DNA of 64,000 bases, taken from Frondihabitans sucicola (GTDB lineage: Bacteria > Actinomycetota > Actinomycetes > Actinomycetales > Microbacteriaceae). The notes below the pieces were generated by a model. That model was not told the DNA's origin. It searched no databases and was given only the letters and a program-made list of their open reading frames with translations. Made by a program: the position numbers and the translations under genes. The stretch is from contig NZ_AP027732.1 in the NCBI RefSeq assembly GCF_030296615.1, forward strand, positions 558,001 through 622,000, given 5' to 3'. Positions 9,493 through 18,518 of the stretch are shown here, one piece after another. Within the stretch, counting starts at the first letter, position 1, and every line of letters begins with the position of its first letter.

Positions 9493-10139
9493 CCGATACC
9501 ACCCTGCTGCTCGTCGACGACCAGGATCTCCTCCGCGCCGGGATGGCCATGGTGCTCGGCGCCGCCGAAGGCCTGCGCGTCGTCGGCGAGGCCACGAACG
9601 GGGAGGACGCGATCGCGCGGGCGACCGAGCTGCGGCCCGACGTCGTCCTCATGGACGTCCGGATGCCGGGGCTCGACGGCATCGAGGCGACCCGGCGCAT
9701 CGTCGCGGCCCTTCCCGAGACGCGCGTCATCATCCTGACCACGTTCGACCTCGACGAGTACGCGTTCGGCGGCCTCAACGCCGGAGCGAGCGGCTTCCTC
9801 CTGAAGGACGCCCCCTCGGCCGACCTGGTACAGGCCATCCACACGGTGGCCGGCGGCGAGGCCATCGTGTCGCCCCGCATCACGCAGCGCATGATCGAGA
9901 TCTACCGCGGGAAGATGCCCGAGACGACCGTCGATCCTGCCGCGGCGACGCCGCTGTCGGAGCGCGAGCGCGAAGTGCTCATCGCGATCGGCCGCGGGCT
10001 CTCCAACACCGAGATCGCGGCGGAGCTCTTCCTCTCGGAGTCGACGGTGAAGACGCACGTCGGCCGGGTGCTCGCCAAGCTCGAGCTGCGCGATCGGGTG
10101 CAGGCCGTCATCTACGCGTACCAGCGCGGGCTCGTCTGA
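9489..10139 (+). CDS. NarL/FixJ-family response regulator
   Basis: This 216-residue regulator has a receiver domain with the acidic pair DD (residues 10-11), phospho-acceptor Asp in VVLMDVRMPGLDG, and the switch residues T and K in IILTTF and FLLKDA. A C-terminal LuxR-type HTH follows (LSEREREVLIAIGRGLSNTE, then ESTVKTHVGRVLAKL). Its ATG overlaps the kinase stop (ATGA), so the pair is coupled. It should activate or repress target promoters when phosphorylated by the adjacent kinase. Target genes are not evident in this window. Confidence 0.95.
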   Translation: MTDTTLLLVDDQDLLRAGMAMVLGAAEGLRVVGEATNGEDAIARATELRPDVVLMDVRMPGLDGIEATRRIVAALPETRVIILTTFDLDEYAFGGLNAGASGFLLKDAPSADLVQAIHTVAGGEAIVSPRITQRMIEIYRGKMPETTVDPAAATPLSEREREVLIAIGRGLSNTEIAAELFLSESTVKTHVGRVLAKLELRDRVQAVIYAYQRGLV

Positions 10140-10153
10140 TCGTGATTTCGGGG

Positions 10154-10168
10154 GCCGGGTGACCCGGC
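10154..10168. terminator. Short GC hairpin between convergent genes
   Basis: GCCGGGT-G-ACCCGGC forms a compact stem 15 bp after the response-regulator stop and 19 bp before the E2 stop on the other strand. There is no U-tract, so its role as a terminator is plausible only. Confidence 0.4.
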
Positions 10169-10186
10169 GACCGAACCAAGAACGAT

Positions 10187-11553
10187 TCAGTCCAGCAAAA
10201 GAGCCGGCTCTTCCATCACGCTGGCGACGTCGGCCACGAAGCGCGAGGCCACGTCGCCGTCGACGACCCGGTGGTCGAAGCTGGCGCCGATGGTCGTCAC
10301 CATGCGCGGGCGTACCTCGCCGTCGGTGACCCACGGCTTGAGCTTGATCGTGCCGAGCGCCACGATGCCGACCTCACCCTTGTTGAGGATGGGCGTGCCG
10401 GTGTCCATGCCGAAGACGCCGATGTTGGTGATCGTGATGGTGCCGTTCTGCGTCTCGGCCGGCTGGGTCTTCCCGTCGCGGGCCGTGAGCGTGAGTTGCT
10501 CGAGCGACTGCGCCAGCTCGAGCAGACTCATCGCCTGGGCCTCTTTCACGTTCGGCACGATGAGTCCGCGCGGGGTCGCGGCCGCGATGCCGAGGTTGAC
10601 GAAGTGCCTGACCAGGATCTCCTCGTCGGTCCACTCGGAGTTGACCGTCGGGTTGCGCCGTACGGCCCAGATGACGGCCTTGGCCATGATGAGCAGAGGC
10701 GAGACCTTGACGCCGGCGAACTGCGCCGAGTTCTTGAGGCGCTTGACGAACTCCATCGTGCGGGTGGCGTCGACGTCGACGAACAGGCTGACGTGCGGGG
10801 CCGTGAAGGCACTCGACACCATTGAGGTGGCGATGGCCTTCCTGACCCCCTTGACCGGGATCCGCTCGATGCGTTCGTCGCCCCACTCGGGCGTCTCGAT
10901 GTTGTGGAAGACGCTGGCCTGGCGCGCCTGCCGGATGACGTCGTCGCGCGTCGTCTCGCCGGCGAGGCCGGTGGGCTCGACCAGGGCGAGGTCGACGCCG
11001 AGGTCTTTGGCGAGCTTGCGGATCGGGGGTTTCACGATCACCGGTTGGGCCGATGCCGCGGGCACGGAGGCGGGACGGCGGCGCTTCTCTTCTGCCACGC
11101 GCTGCACGCGCGCGTCGGCCTCGCCCTTGCTGGGGCGGCGACGTCGCGTGCTGAGGTGCGCGCCGGTGATGCCGTAGCCCACCAGGACGGCGCCCGAGCC
11201 GTCTTCGTCGACCGAGGCGGACGCCGCGTGGACGACCTCTTCGAATGCGGCAGCTTCGGCCTCGGCCTCGAGGATCTCGTCGGCCGGCGTCCGCGGGATC
11301 TCGGCGCCCGCAACACGGATGATGGGTGCGCCCACGGCGACGGTGTCGCCGACGGCGACGAGCAGTTCGTCGACCCTGCCGGCGAACGGCGAGGGAGCTC
11401 GACGAGCGACTTCGCGGTCTCGATCTCGACGATGACCTGGTTGAGCGCCACGGTGTCGCCCGCGGCGACCTTCCACTCGACGATCTCGGCCTCGGTGAGG
11501 CCCTCGCCGACGTCCGGAAGGTGGAATTCGTTGCTGGTGACAGTGGTCGACAT
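10187..11553 (-). CDS. Dihydrolipoamide acyltransferase (E2) of a 2-oxoacid dehydrogenase (frameshifted)
   Basis: This is the core component that transfers the acyl group from lipoyl-lysine to CoA. Domains in order: a lipoyl domain (residues 1-80; lipoyl Lys in [13 protein letters not shown]); a peripheral-subunit-binding domain ([19 protein letters not shown]); and a catalytic domain ending with the active-site motif DHRVVDGD. The frame breaks inside the lipoyl domain at GGG 11393-11395. Adding one base restores [19 protein letters not shown] and yields 455 residues. It is the third gene after E1alpha and E1beta, 13 bp below E1beta. The BkdC branched-chain type fits best with the alpha/beta E1 and the aminotransferase upstream; PDH is the alternative. 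Confidence 0.88.
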
Positions 11554-11566
11554 GATGCGGACTCTC

Positions 11567-12587
11567 TCAGTAGGCGAGGGCGCGGTCGACGGCCTCGAGC
11601 ACCCGGTCGGCGTCGGGCAGGTAGACGGATTCGAGCTTGGCCGGCGGGAAGGGCGCGTCGAAGCCGCTGACGCGCAGCACCGGCGCCTCGAGGGAGTAGA
11701 ACGCCTTCTGGGAGACGGTGGCCGCGATCTCGGAGCCCACGCTGACGTTGCCGGGGGCCTCCTGCGCGATGACGAGACGACCCGTCTTGCGCACCGACTC
11801 GAGGATGGGGCCGTAGTCGACCGGCGACAGGGAGCGGAGGTCGACGACCTCGAGCGAGATGCCCTCTTCGGCGGCGATCTCGGCGGCCTGGAGCAGGACC
11901 GAGACCATGGCACCGTGGCCGAGAACGGTCACCTCGGTACCGAGTCGGACCACGCGGCTGGCGTGCAGGGGAACACCGGGAGCGGTGAAGTCGACCTGCC
12001 CCTTCGGCCAGTAGCGACTCTTCGGCTCGAAGAACATCACCGGGTCGTTCGACCGGATCGCCTCCTGGATCATCCAGTAGGCGTCGTGCGGGGTGGAGGG
12101 GCTGACGCTGCGGAGGCCGGCCGTGTGAGCGAAGTACGCCTCCGGGCTCTCCTGGTGGTGCTCGACGGCGCCGATGTGCCCGCCGTAGGGCACCCGGATC
12201 ACGACGGGCATGCTCTGCGTCCCCTCGTGGCGGTTCGTCAGCTTCGCCAGTTGCGACGTGATCTGGTCGAAACCGGGGAAGATGAAGCCGTCGAACTGGA
12301 TCTCGCAGACCGGGCGGAAGCCGTGCATCGCCAGGCCGATCGCGGTGCCGACGATGCCGGACTCCGCCAGGGGCGTGTCGATGACGCGCTTCGCGCCGAA
12401 CTCGGACTTGAGGCCTTCCGTGACGCGGAAGACGCCTCCGAGCGTGCCGATGTCTTCGCCCATCATCAGGACGCGCGGATCGTCCTGCATCGCGCGCCGC
12501 AGGCCGGCGTTGATGGCACGGCCGAGGGCATGATCTCGGAGCTCGGCTGGGTGGGCGCGAGGGCGCAGCAGCGATCGTGTCGGTCAT
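11567..12587 (-). CDS. 2-oxoacid dehydrogenase E1 component, beta subunit (two frameshifts at N-end)
   Basis: This transketolase-type E1 beta subunit contains [37 protein letters not shown] and [12 protein letters not shown], hallmarks of the thiamine-diphosphate-dependent heterotetrameric E1. The ATG at 12587 overlaps the E1alpha stop (ATGA). The first 30 codons need one base restored at 12553-12555 and one at 12526-12528. They then read [20 protein letters not shown] and join [20 protein letters not shown], giving 340 residues. It works with E1alpha to decarboxylate a 2-oxoacid and load the lipoyl domain of E2. Confidence 0.9.
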
Positions 12588-13714
12588 AGCGAGTCTCCGA
12601 AGGAGGCTTCGTAGTTCTTGAGCCACTCCTTCTGTTCGTCGATGCGCGGGTGCGCCTCGGAGTAGACGTGATCGAACATCAGCTCGACCGGGGGCCGCTC
12701 GAGGGCCAGAGTGCGCTTGCGCACGTCTTCGGCGAGATCGAGCGCCTCGGCCTCGACCTCGAGGAAGAAGGCGTCGCCTTCACCACGAGAGCGCAGGAAC
12801 GCCTCGAAGCGCGTGATCGGATCGCGGGCGATCCACGACTGCGTCTCGGCGTGCGTGCGGTACTTCGTGGGGTCGTCGGAGGTCGTGTGGGCGCCGATGC
12901 GGTAGGTGAGGGCCTCGATGAAGCGCGGGCCGTCGCCGGCCCGGGCAGCGTCGAGGTCGCGCAGGGTGACGGCATAGCTCGCCAGCACGTCGTTGCCGTC
13001 GATCTGGGTCGACGGGATGCCGAAGCCCTCGCCGCGGCGGACGAGCGGGGTGCGGGACTGCGTGGACACCGGCACGGAGATGGCCCACTGGTTGTTCTGC
13101 AGGAAGAACAGCTCGGGCGTCTGGAAGCTCGCCGCGAACACCATGGCCTCGTTGACGTCGCCCTGGCTGGTGGCCCCGTCGCCGAAGTAGGTGACGACGG
13201 CCTGATCGCGCTCGGGATCGCCGGTGGCGTACTCGCCGTCGATCGTGATGCCCATCGCGTAGCCGGTGGCGTGCAGCGTCTGCGAGCCGATCACCAGCGT
13301 GTAGAGGTGGAAGTTCTGCTTCTCGACGGGATCCCACCCGCCGTGCGTCGTGCCGCGGAGCAGGCGGATCACGTCGACGGGGTCGATGCCACGGACGAGG
13401 CCGACGGCGTGCTCGCGGTACGACGGGAAGATATGGTCTTGCGGCCGCGAGGCGTGGGCGGAGCCGACCTGCGCACCCTCCTGGCCGTGGCTCGGCACCC
13501 AGAGCGCAAGCTGGCCCTGCCGCTGCAGGTTGCCCGCCTCGTCGTCGAATCGGCGCGTGAGCACCATGTCGCGGTGGAAGCGCTGAAGCATCTCGTCGCT
13601 GAGAGCCTCGATCACCGGAAGGAACTCGGTAGTCCGATCGTTCTCTTGGAGCACCCCGGAGGCGTCGAGGAGCTGAATCGGAGGCACCTCGGGCCCCATC
13701 GCGTCGGAAGACAT
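12584..13714 (-). CDS. 2-oxoacid dehydrogenase E1 component, alpha subunit
   Basis: This 376-residue ThDP-binding alpha subunit contains ALWVPSHGQEGAQVGSA, FPSYREHAVGLVRG, and the ThDP/Mg motif GDGATSQGDVNEAMVFAASF followed by NNQWAISVP. The form RTPL...YRIGAHTTSDDPTKYR is typical of branched-chain oxoacid dehydrogenase alpha subunits, where the serine loop carries the phosphorylation site in eukaryotes. I place the start at ATG 13714 because the preceding 35 bp separate it from the aminotransferase stop. No E3 gene is present, so lipoamide dehydrogenase must be shared from elsewhere in the genome. Confidence 0.93.
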   Translation of the reverse strand: MSSDAMGPEVPPIQLLDASGVLQENDRTTEFLPVIEALSDEMLQRFHRDMVLTRRFDDEAGNLQRQGQLALWVPSHGQEGAQVGSAHASRPQDHIFPSYREHAVGLVRGIDPVDVIRLLRGTTHGGWDPVEKQNFHLYTLVIGSQTLHATGYAMGITIDGEYATGDPERDQAVVTYFGDGATSQGDVNEAMVFAASFQTPELFFLQNNQWAISVPVSTQSRTPLVRRGEGFGIPSTQIDGNDVLASYAVTLRDLDAARAGDGPRFIEALTYRIGAHTTSDDPTKYRTHAETQSWIARDPITRFEAFLRSRGEGDAFFLEVEAEALDLAEDVRKRTLALERPPVELMFDHVYSEAHPRIDEQKEWLKNYEASFGDSL

Positions 13715-13749
13715 GCCGACGAGCCTATAGGCGGGCTGCCGCGCGAGAC

Positions 13750-14814
13750 CTAGAGGCTCCGGACAACCTCCTGGGCAGCTCCTAGGAGTTTGTCGACAGA
13801 AGCGGACTCGCCGATGGTGATCCGGATGCCCTCCGGAGTGAAGGCTCGGACCACCACGCCCTGTCGCTGGAACACCTCTGCGGCGCGCGCCGTGTGCTCG
13901 CCCGTGGGCAACCAGACGAAGTTGCCCTGGGCTCGGGGGACGGCCCAGCCCTGGTCGATCAGAGCCTGGCGAACCTGGTCGCGCAGCAGCGTGATTCGAC
14001 CCACTCGCTCGAGCAGTTCGTCTTCGTGCTCGAGCGAGACGAGGGCCGCCCGGAGACCCGGCTCGGTGACGGAGAGCGGAATGGCCGTCGATCGCGCGGC
14101 ATCGAGCACGTAGGCAGGGCCGACCGCGTAGCCGACTCGAAGCCCGGCGAGCCCGTAGGCCTTGGAGAAGGTGCGCAGGACCACCAGATTGGGGTAGCGC
14201 TCGGTCAGCGAGGCGCCGTCGACCGCGTTCTCGGCGGTGACGAACTCGACGTAGGCCTCGTCCAGGATCACGAGGACCGTCTCCGGCACGGCCGCCATGA
14301 AGATCTCGAAGGCTTCGGCGTCGACGATCTCGCCGGTCGGGTTGTTGGGGGTGCACACGATCACGGCGCGGGTGCGCTCGGTGACCGACTGCGCCATGGC
14401 GACGAGATCGTGAGACCCGTCGGCGAGGTTCGGCACCTGCACACTCGTCGCGCCGGTGACGGTGACGAGCCCGGGGTAGGCCTCGAAGGAGCGCCAGGCG
14501 TACACGACCTCGTCGCCCGCCTGAGCGACGGCGAGGAGGAGCTGGGAGAGGATCGACACCGACCCGGCCCCGACGTGCACCTCGTCGACAGTTACGCCGA
14601 AGCGCTCTGCGAGGACCGACCGGAGTTCGGAGGCCGCCGCGTCGGGGTAGCGGTTGACGTGGAGCGCCCCGTGGAGGGCTTCGATGACCGCCGGAAGGGG
14701 CTCGAAGGGATTCTCGTTCGACGACAGCTTGAAGGCATCTGGGGCGGCCTGTTTGCCCTGGCGGTAGGGCGGGAGAGCAGCGATCTCGGGGCGAAGTCGT
14801 ACGGGAGCGGTCAC
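13750..14814 (-). CDS. hisC: HisC-like class I/II aminotransferase
   Basis: This 354-residue PLP enzyme has [17 protein letters not shown] at the N-terminus, [11 protein letters not shown], the [10 protein letters not shown] loop and the PLP-lysine motif [16 protein letters not shown]. It belongs to the histidinol-phosphate/aromatic aminotransferase subfamily. It is the first gene of a run with the E1-E2 genes, all on the minus strand with short gaps. A role in aromatic or branched-chain amino acid transamination, feeding 2-oxoacids to that complex, is therefore possible. Histidine biosynthesis is less likely because no other his gene is nearby. The symbol reflects family, not proven pathway. 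Confidence 0.8.
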   Translation of the reverse strand: MTAPVRLRPEIAALPPYRQGKQAAPDAFKLSSNENPFEPLPAVIEALHGALHVNRYPDAAASELRSVLAERFGVTVDEVHVGAGSVSILSQLLLAVAQAGDEVVYAWRSFEAYPGLVTVTGATSVQVPNLADGSHDLVAMAQSVTERTRAVIVCTPNNPTGEIVDAEAFEIFMAAVPETVLVILDEAYVEFVTAENAVDGASLTERYPNLVVLRTFSKAYGLAGLRVGYAVGPAYVLDAARSTAIPLSVTEPGLRAALVSLEHEDELLERVGRITLLRDQVRQALIDQGWAVPRAQGNFVWLPTGEHTARAAEVFQRQGVVVRAFTPEGIRITIGESASVDKLLGAAQEVVRSL

Positions 14815-14867
14815 CCGACCAGCCTACGGGCTACCACCGACGGCCCCGGGTGGGCATAGTTGTGCGC

Positions 14868-15272
14868 ATGCGATTCTTCGTCCGCCTCGTCATCAACGCC
14901 CTCGCCCTCTGGTTCACGACCTTCCTCGTCGCCGGCGTCCACGTCACCGCGTTCGGGGACAAGACCATCGTGCCGACCGTCCTCACCTATCTGCTGGTCG
15001 CGTTCATCTTCGGCCTCGTGAACGGCATCGTCGGCACCGTGGTCAAGGTCGTCGCGTTCCCGCTCTACATCCTGACCCTCGGCCTCATCTCGTTCGTCAT
15101 CAACGGACTGCTCCTGATCGTCGTCGCCTGGATCTCGGGGATCATCGGATTCGGCCTGGTCGTCGACAACTTCGGCTGGGGCATCCTGGGCGCCCTGGTC
15201 CTGGCCATTCTCGGCTGGTTGATCGGAATCATCCTGCGGCCCCTCTTCGGCAACGTGCGCGCCCGCGCCTGA
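14868..15272 (+). CDS. Holin-4-like (YvlD-type) four-helix membrane protein
   Basis: This 134-residue protein has four hydrophobic segments and the family pattern RLVINALALWFT near the start and FPLYILTLGLISFVINGLLL in the middle. It matches the chromosomal phage-holin-family-4 membrane proteins. These are housekeeping membrane proteins of unknown role and are not evidence of a prophage. The ATG at 14868 lies 7 bases after CATAGT, suggesting a leaderless mRNA; the longer frame from 14850 has no homology. It diverges from the aminotransferase operon. Confidence 0.85.
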   Translation: MRFFVRLVINALALWFTTFLVAGVHVTAFGDKTIVPTVLTYLLVAFIFGLVNGIVGTVVKVVAFPLYILTLGLISFVINGLLLIVVAWISGIIGFGLVVDNFGWGILGALVLAILGWLIGIILRPLFGNVRARA

Positions 15273-15342
15273 CCGCGATGCCGTACGAGGGGCCGACTTC
15301 GGCGAATCGGACGGGGCCGACGCCCTGTTCAGAATCGTCTTC

Positions 15343-15834
15343 GTGTGCACCGGCAACATCTGCCGGTCGCCGATGGCCTCCACGGTCTTCCGGGCCCGCG
15401 TCACCGCCGCCGGCTACGGCGACCGCGTCGTCGTCGATTCGGCCGCCACCGGCGACTGGCACGTCGGCGAGCGCGCCGACTCCCGCACGATCGCGGCCCT
15501 CGAGAACCGCGGCTACGATGGGTCACGGCATCGAGCGCGGCAGTTCGAGGCCGCTGACTTCGACCGGCACGATCTCGTGGTGGTCTTCGACCGCGGCCAA
15601 GAACGCATCCTGCGAGCGTGGGCGCCGACCGAGACCGACCGCTCGAAAGTGCAGCTCCTGCTGAGCTTCGACAGAGACTCGAGTGTCGGCCGGGCGGGCG
15701 ACGGCACCGACGTGCCCGACCCCTACTACTCCGATGCCGCCATGTTCGAGACGGTCCTCGACATGGTCGAGCACGCCTCCACCGCGCTGTTCCGGCAGAT
15801 CGAACCAGCACTACGACAGGGATCCACCACATGA
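15343..15834 (+). CDS. Low-molecular-weight protein tyrosine phosphatase
   Basis: The catalytic P-loop CTGNICRS (C-X5-R) lies at the very start and the general-acid loop VPDPYY near residue 126, both diagnostic of LMW phosphatases. The product would dephosphorylate tyrosine residues on unknown targets. The start is uncertain. GTG 15343 is the first start codon in frame, but homologous sequence FRIVFV precedes it (15325-15342) without an ATG or GTG, so a non-standard start or a lost base is likely. The TGA overlaps the purB ATG (ATGA), so the two are coupled. Confidence 0.85.
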   Translation: MCTGNICRSPMASTVFRARVTAAGYGDRVVVDSAATGDWHVGERADSRTIAALENRGYDGSRHRARQFEAADFDRHDLVVVFDRGQERILRAWAPTETDRSKVQLLLSFDRDSSVGRAGDGTDVPDPYYSDAAMFETVLDMVEHASTALFRQIEPALRQGSTT

Positions 15835-17207
15835 GCCTTCCCCCGCAGCCCCTCAGCCCGCTCGACGGCCGCTACCGCCCCGCAGTGGAGGGCCTCGGCG
15901 ACCACCTGAGCGAGGCGGGGCTCAATCGGGCTCGCGTGCGCGTCGAGGTCGAGTGGCTGATCGACCAGACCGATCGCTCGTTCGCAGGATCCTCCCCTCT
16001 CACCGAGGCGCAGAAGGCCGCCCTCCGGGCCGTGGTCACCGACTTCGGGCAGAACGACATCGACGAGCTCGCCGTCTTCGAGGCGACGACCCGTCACGAC
16101 GTCAAGGCCGTGGAGTACTACGTGCGCGCCCGCCTGACCGACCTCGGGCTCGACTCGGTCGCCGAGCTGACCCACTTCGCCTGCACCTCGGAGGACATCA
16201 ACAACCTGTCCTACGCGCTGACCGTGAAGGCCGCGGCCCTCGACGTGTGGCTGCCGAAGTTCGACCGCGTCATCGAGCTCTTCACCGCGCTGGCTCACGA
16301 GCACAAAGACACGCCGATCCTCTCCCACACCCACGGGCAGCCGGCCACACCGTCGACCGTCGGCAAAGAATTCGCCGTCTACTCGTACCGGCTCGGCCGC
16401 ATCCGCGCCCAGATCGCCGGGTCCGAGTTCCTCGGCAAGTTCTCCGGAGCGACGGGCACCTTCTCCGCTCACGTCGCCGCCGCGTCCGACCTCGACTGGA
16501 CCACCGTCTCGCGCTCCTTCGTCGAAGGCCTCGGCCTGACCTGGAACCCGCTCACCACGCAGATCGAGTCACACGACTGGCAGGCCGAGCTGTACGACCG
16601 GGTCGCCCACGCCAACCGGGTGCTGCACAACGTCGCCACCGACATCTGGACCTACATCTCGATGGGCTACATCTCGCAGATCCCGCAGGCCGGCGCCACG
16701 GGGTCGTCCACGATGCCGCACAAGATCAACCCGATCCGCTTCGAGAACGCCGAGGCGAACCTCGAGATCTCGTCGGCGCTGTTCTCGTCGCTCTCCGAGA
16801 CCCTGGTCACGTCGCGCCTGCAGCGCGACCTGACCGACTCGTCGGCCCAGCGCAACATCGGCGTCGCCTTCGGGCACTCGCTGCTCGCGCTCGACAACAT
16901 CACGCGGGGGCTCGGCGAGATCTCGATCAACTCCTCGGCCATGGCCGACGACCTCGACCGTAACTGGGAGGTGCTCGGCGAGGCGATCCAGACGGTGATC
17001 CGCGCCGAGATCACCGCCGGGCGGTCGCAGATCAGCGACCCCTACGCGATGCTGAAAGAGCTGACCCGCGGCCACCGGGTCGGCCAGGCCGAGCTGGTCG
17101 CCTTCGTCGAGGGTCTCGACATCGGCGACGAGGCGAAGGCGCGACTCGTGGCGCTCACGCCGGCCACCTACGTCGGTCTCGCTCCGGAGCTCGTCGCCTA
17201 CCTCTGA
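15831..17207 (+). CDS. purB: Adenylosuccinate lyase
   Basis: This 458-residue fumarase-superfamily enzyme catalyses the two fumarate-releasing steps of purine synthesis (SAICAR to AICAR, and adenylosuccinate to AMP). It starts MSLPPQPLSPLDGRYRPAVE and contains EDINNLSYAL, THGQPATPSTVGKE and the signature GSSTMPHKINPIRFENAE. ATG 15831 overlaps the phosphatase TGA. The length and all motifs are normal. It is followed by a 79-bp inverted repeat that separates it from convergent genes. Confidence 0.97.
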   Translation: MSLPPQPLSPLDGRYRPAVEGLGDHLSEAGLNRARVRVEVEWLIDQTDRSFAGSSPLTEAQKAALRAVVTDFGQNDIDELAVFEATTRHDVKAVEYYVRARLTDLGLDSVAELTHFACTSEDINNLSYALTVKAAALDVWLPKFDRVIELFTALAHEHKDTPILSHTHGQPATPSTVGKEFAVYSYRLGRIRAQIAGSEFLGKFSGATGTFSAHVAAASDLDWTTVSRSFVEGLGLTWNPLTTQIESHDWQAELYDRVAHANRVLHNVATDIWTYISMGYISQIPQAGATGSSTMPHKINPIRFENAEANLEISSALFSSLSETLVTSRLQRDLTDSSAQRNIGVAFGHSLLALDNITRGLGEISINSSAMADDLDRNWEVLGEAIQTVIRAEITAGRSQISDPYAMLKELTRGHRVGQAELVAFVEGLDIGDEAKARLVALTPATYVGLAPELVAYL

Positions 17208-17233
17208 GCCTGCCTCCGCGCACGCCTTCGACA

Positions 17234-17312
17234 GAAATCGAAGGGGAACGCTCCGCTGCCGCGCCTTTCAAGCCGATCGGAGGGCCGTCCAGCGAAAATC
17301 CCCTTCGATTTC
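17234..17312. repeat. 79-bp intergenic inverted-repeat element, copy 1 (reverse orientation)
   Basis: Arm GAAATCGAAGGGGA (17234-17247) and its exact complement TCCCCTTCGATTTC (17299-17312) are separated by 51 bp. The copy lies between the convergent stops of purB and a small membrane-protein gene. Read on the minus strand, its middle aligns with the other copies (core GATCGGCTTGA versus GATGCGCATGA). Confidence 0.9.
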
Positions 17313-17319
17313 GGGAGGG

Positions 17320-17601
17320 CTAGTGGCCGCGCGGGTAGTCCTCGTCGCGCTCGAGCAGGCCCTTGGTGCGGCCGTTCTCGTCGGTGATCTCGTGCTGCTC
17401 GGCGTCGTTCGGCTTGGAGGCGAGCGAGAGCATGGCCAGGACCACGACGCCGACGATGAAGGCGATGCAGAGGAAGATCCCGGCGAGGCGCACCTCGCGG
17501 GTCGCCAGAAGCACGATCAGCCCGGTGAAGAGGCCGAAGACGGCCGAGAGCCCGAGGAGTTCGGCCGGGCGGACCCGCTCGTGCCTGCTGGGTGTGCTCA
17601 T
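17320..17601 (-). CDS. Small two-helix membrane protein
   Basis: This 93-residue protein has two hydrophobic segments (LLGLSAVFGLFTGLIVLLA and AGIFLCIAFIVGVVVLAML) and an acidic, charged C-terminal tail (DAEQHEITDENGRTKG). It resembles actinobacterial ABC-transporter-like small membrane proteins of unknown role; I do not recognise a named family. Its ATG overlaps the TGA of the upstream gene once that gene's frame is repaired, so the two are probably co-translated and may act together at the membrane. Confidence 0.75.
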   Translation of the reverse strand: MSTPSRHERVRPAELLGLSAVFGLFTGLIVLLATREVRLAGIFLCIAFIVGVVVLAMLSLASKPNDAEQHEITDENGRTKGLLERDEDYPRGH

Positions 17602-18301
17602 TTCGTCTGTGCTCCGTCGATGCTGCTGGATTCGTGTGCGTCGTTCGCGCCCGTGCCGTCGCGGCGGTCTGCCCGACCGCCGTGGGCGAGATCCTGGGGG
17701 TGCCGGTCTGCCACTTCAGGGACAGGCCCTGGATGATCAGGAAGATTCCGACCAGGGCGCCGTAGGCCCCGACGATCCCCACGAGGATCGTCGACGAGGT
17801 CAGCGTGCCCTGGATCTTCTCGATGCCGCCGAGCTCTTTCGAGTAATCGGTCGGGACGAGGAGGTAGGCGAGCGCGAGCAGCAGTGTGATGCCGCCCAAG
17901 AGCATCCAGTCACGAGCCAGCCCGCTGCGCCTGCGGCGACGCAACCCGGTCACGAGTTCGAGCACTCCGGAGATCAGAGCCCAGCCGGTGACGAGGGCGA
18001 CCAACATCGGCAGCCCTCCGGCGTGGAAGAGCAACGCGACGGCGCCGAAGACGACACCGACGACGCCCTGAACGACGGCGATCGTGCGGCTGGAGGGGTC
18101 GTCGAGCCAGCGATACGAGCCGAGAGCCAGCAGGATCCCGCCGGCGACGGTGGTCGCGCCGAACACCGTCATGCCGATCACGGCCGAGTGGTTGTTGACG
18201 AAGGTGATCACCATTCCGAGCACGAGGAAGGGGATCGCCCGGAGAATGGGGACGGGCCAGTAACGCGCGTCGGACGCGTCGCCGTGCTGAACAGCCGTCA
18301 C
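17598..18301 (-). CDS. HdeD/DUF308-like multi-helix membrane protein (frameshifted)
   Basis: This is a protein of about 234 residues with six or seven hydrophobic segments in pairs (FLVLGMVITFVN, VFGATTVAGGILLALG, TIAVVQGVVGVVFGAVALL and so on), as in HdeD-type proteins. It starts at GTG 18301 after GAGAGAAG. The frame is lost near CCC 17672-17674. One restored base gives a C-terminal tail ending ESSSIDGAQTK, with a stop overlapping the next ATG (ATGA). Without the repair it would read through into the following gene in the wrong frame. Function is unknown beyond membrane localisation. Confidence 0.75.
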
Positions 18302-18518
18302 GATTCTTCTCTCGGGGTGGTTGGGAACAGTCGAGTTTACCGCCTGCGATCCTGAGTCCTGGCTCGAACGCTCGCCGCCGAGCGAGCCCGGCCCGGCCGA
18401 ACGGGGGAGGGAACTCACTTCCGCCTCACAGCGGCGACGGATACTGTCGGCTCATCTGAAAGGAGCATTCGCTCACACACCCGACTGGGAAGTCGACCCT
18501 CGAACAGGGAGAGTCGCG

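Noticed and set aside
14868..15272. Holin-like protein as evidence of a prophage
   Set aside because: The family is a chromosomal four-helix membrane protein common in actinobacteria. No phage structural, lysin or integrase gene is nearby.
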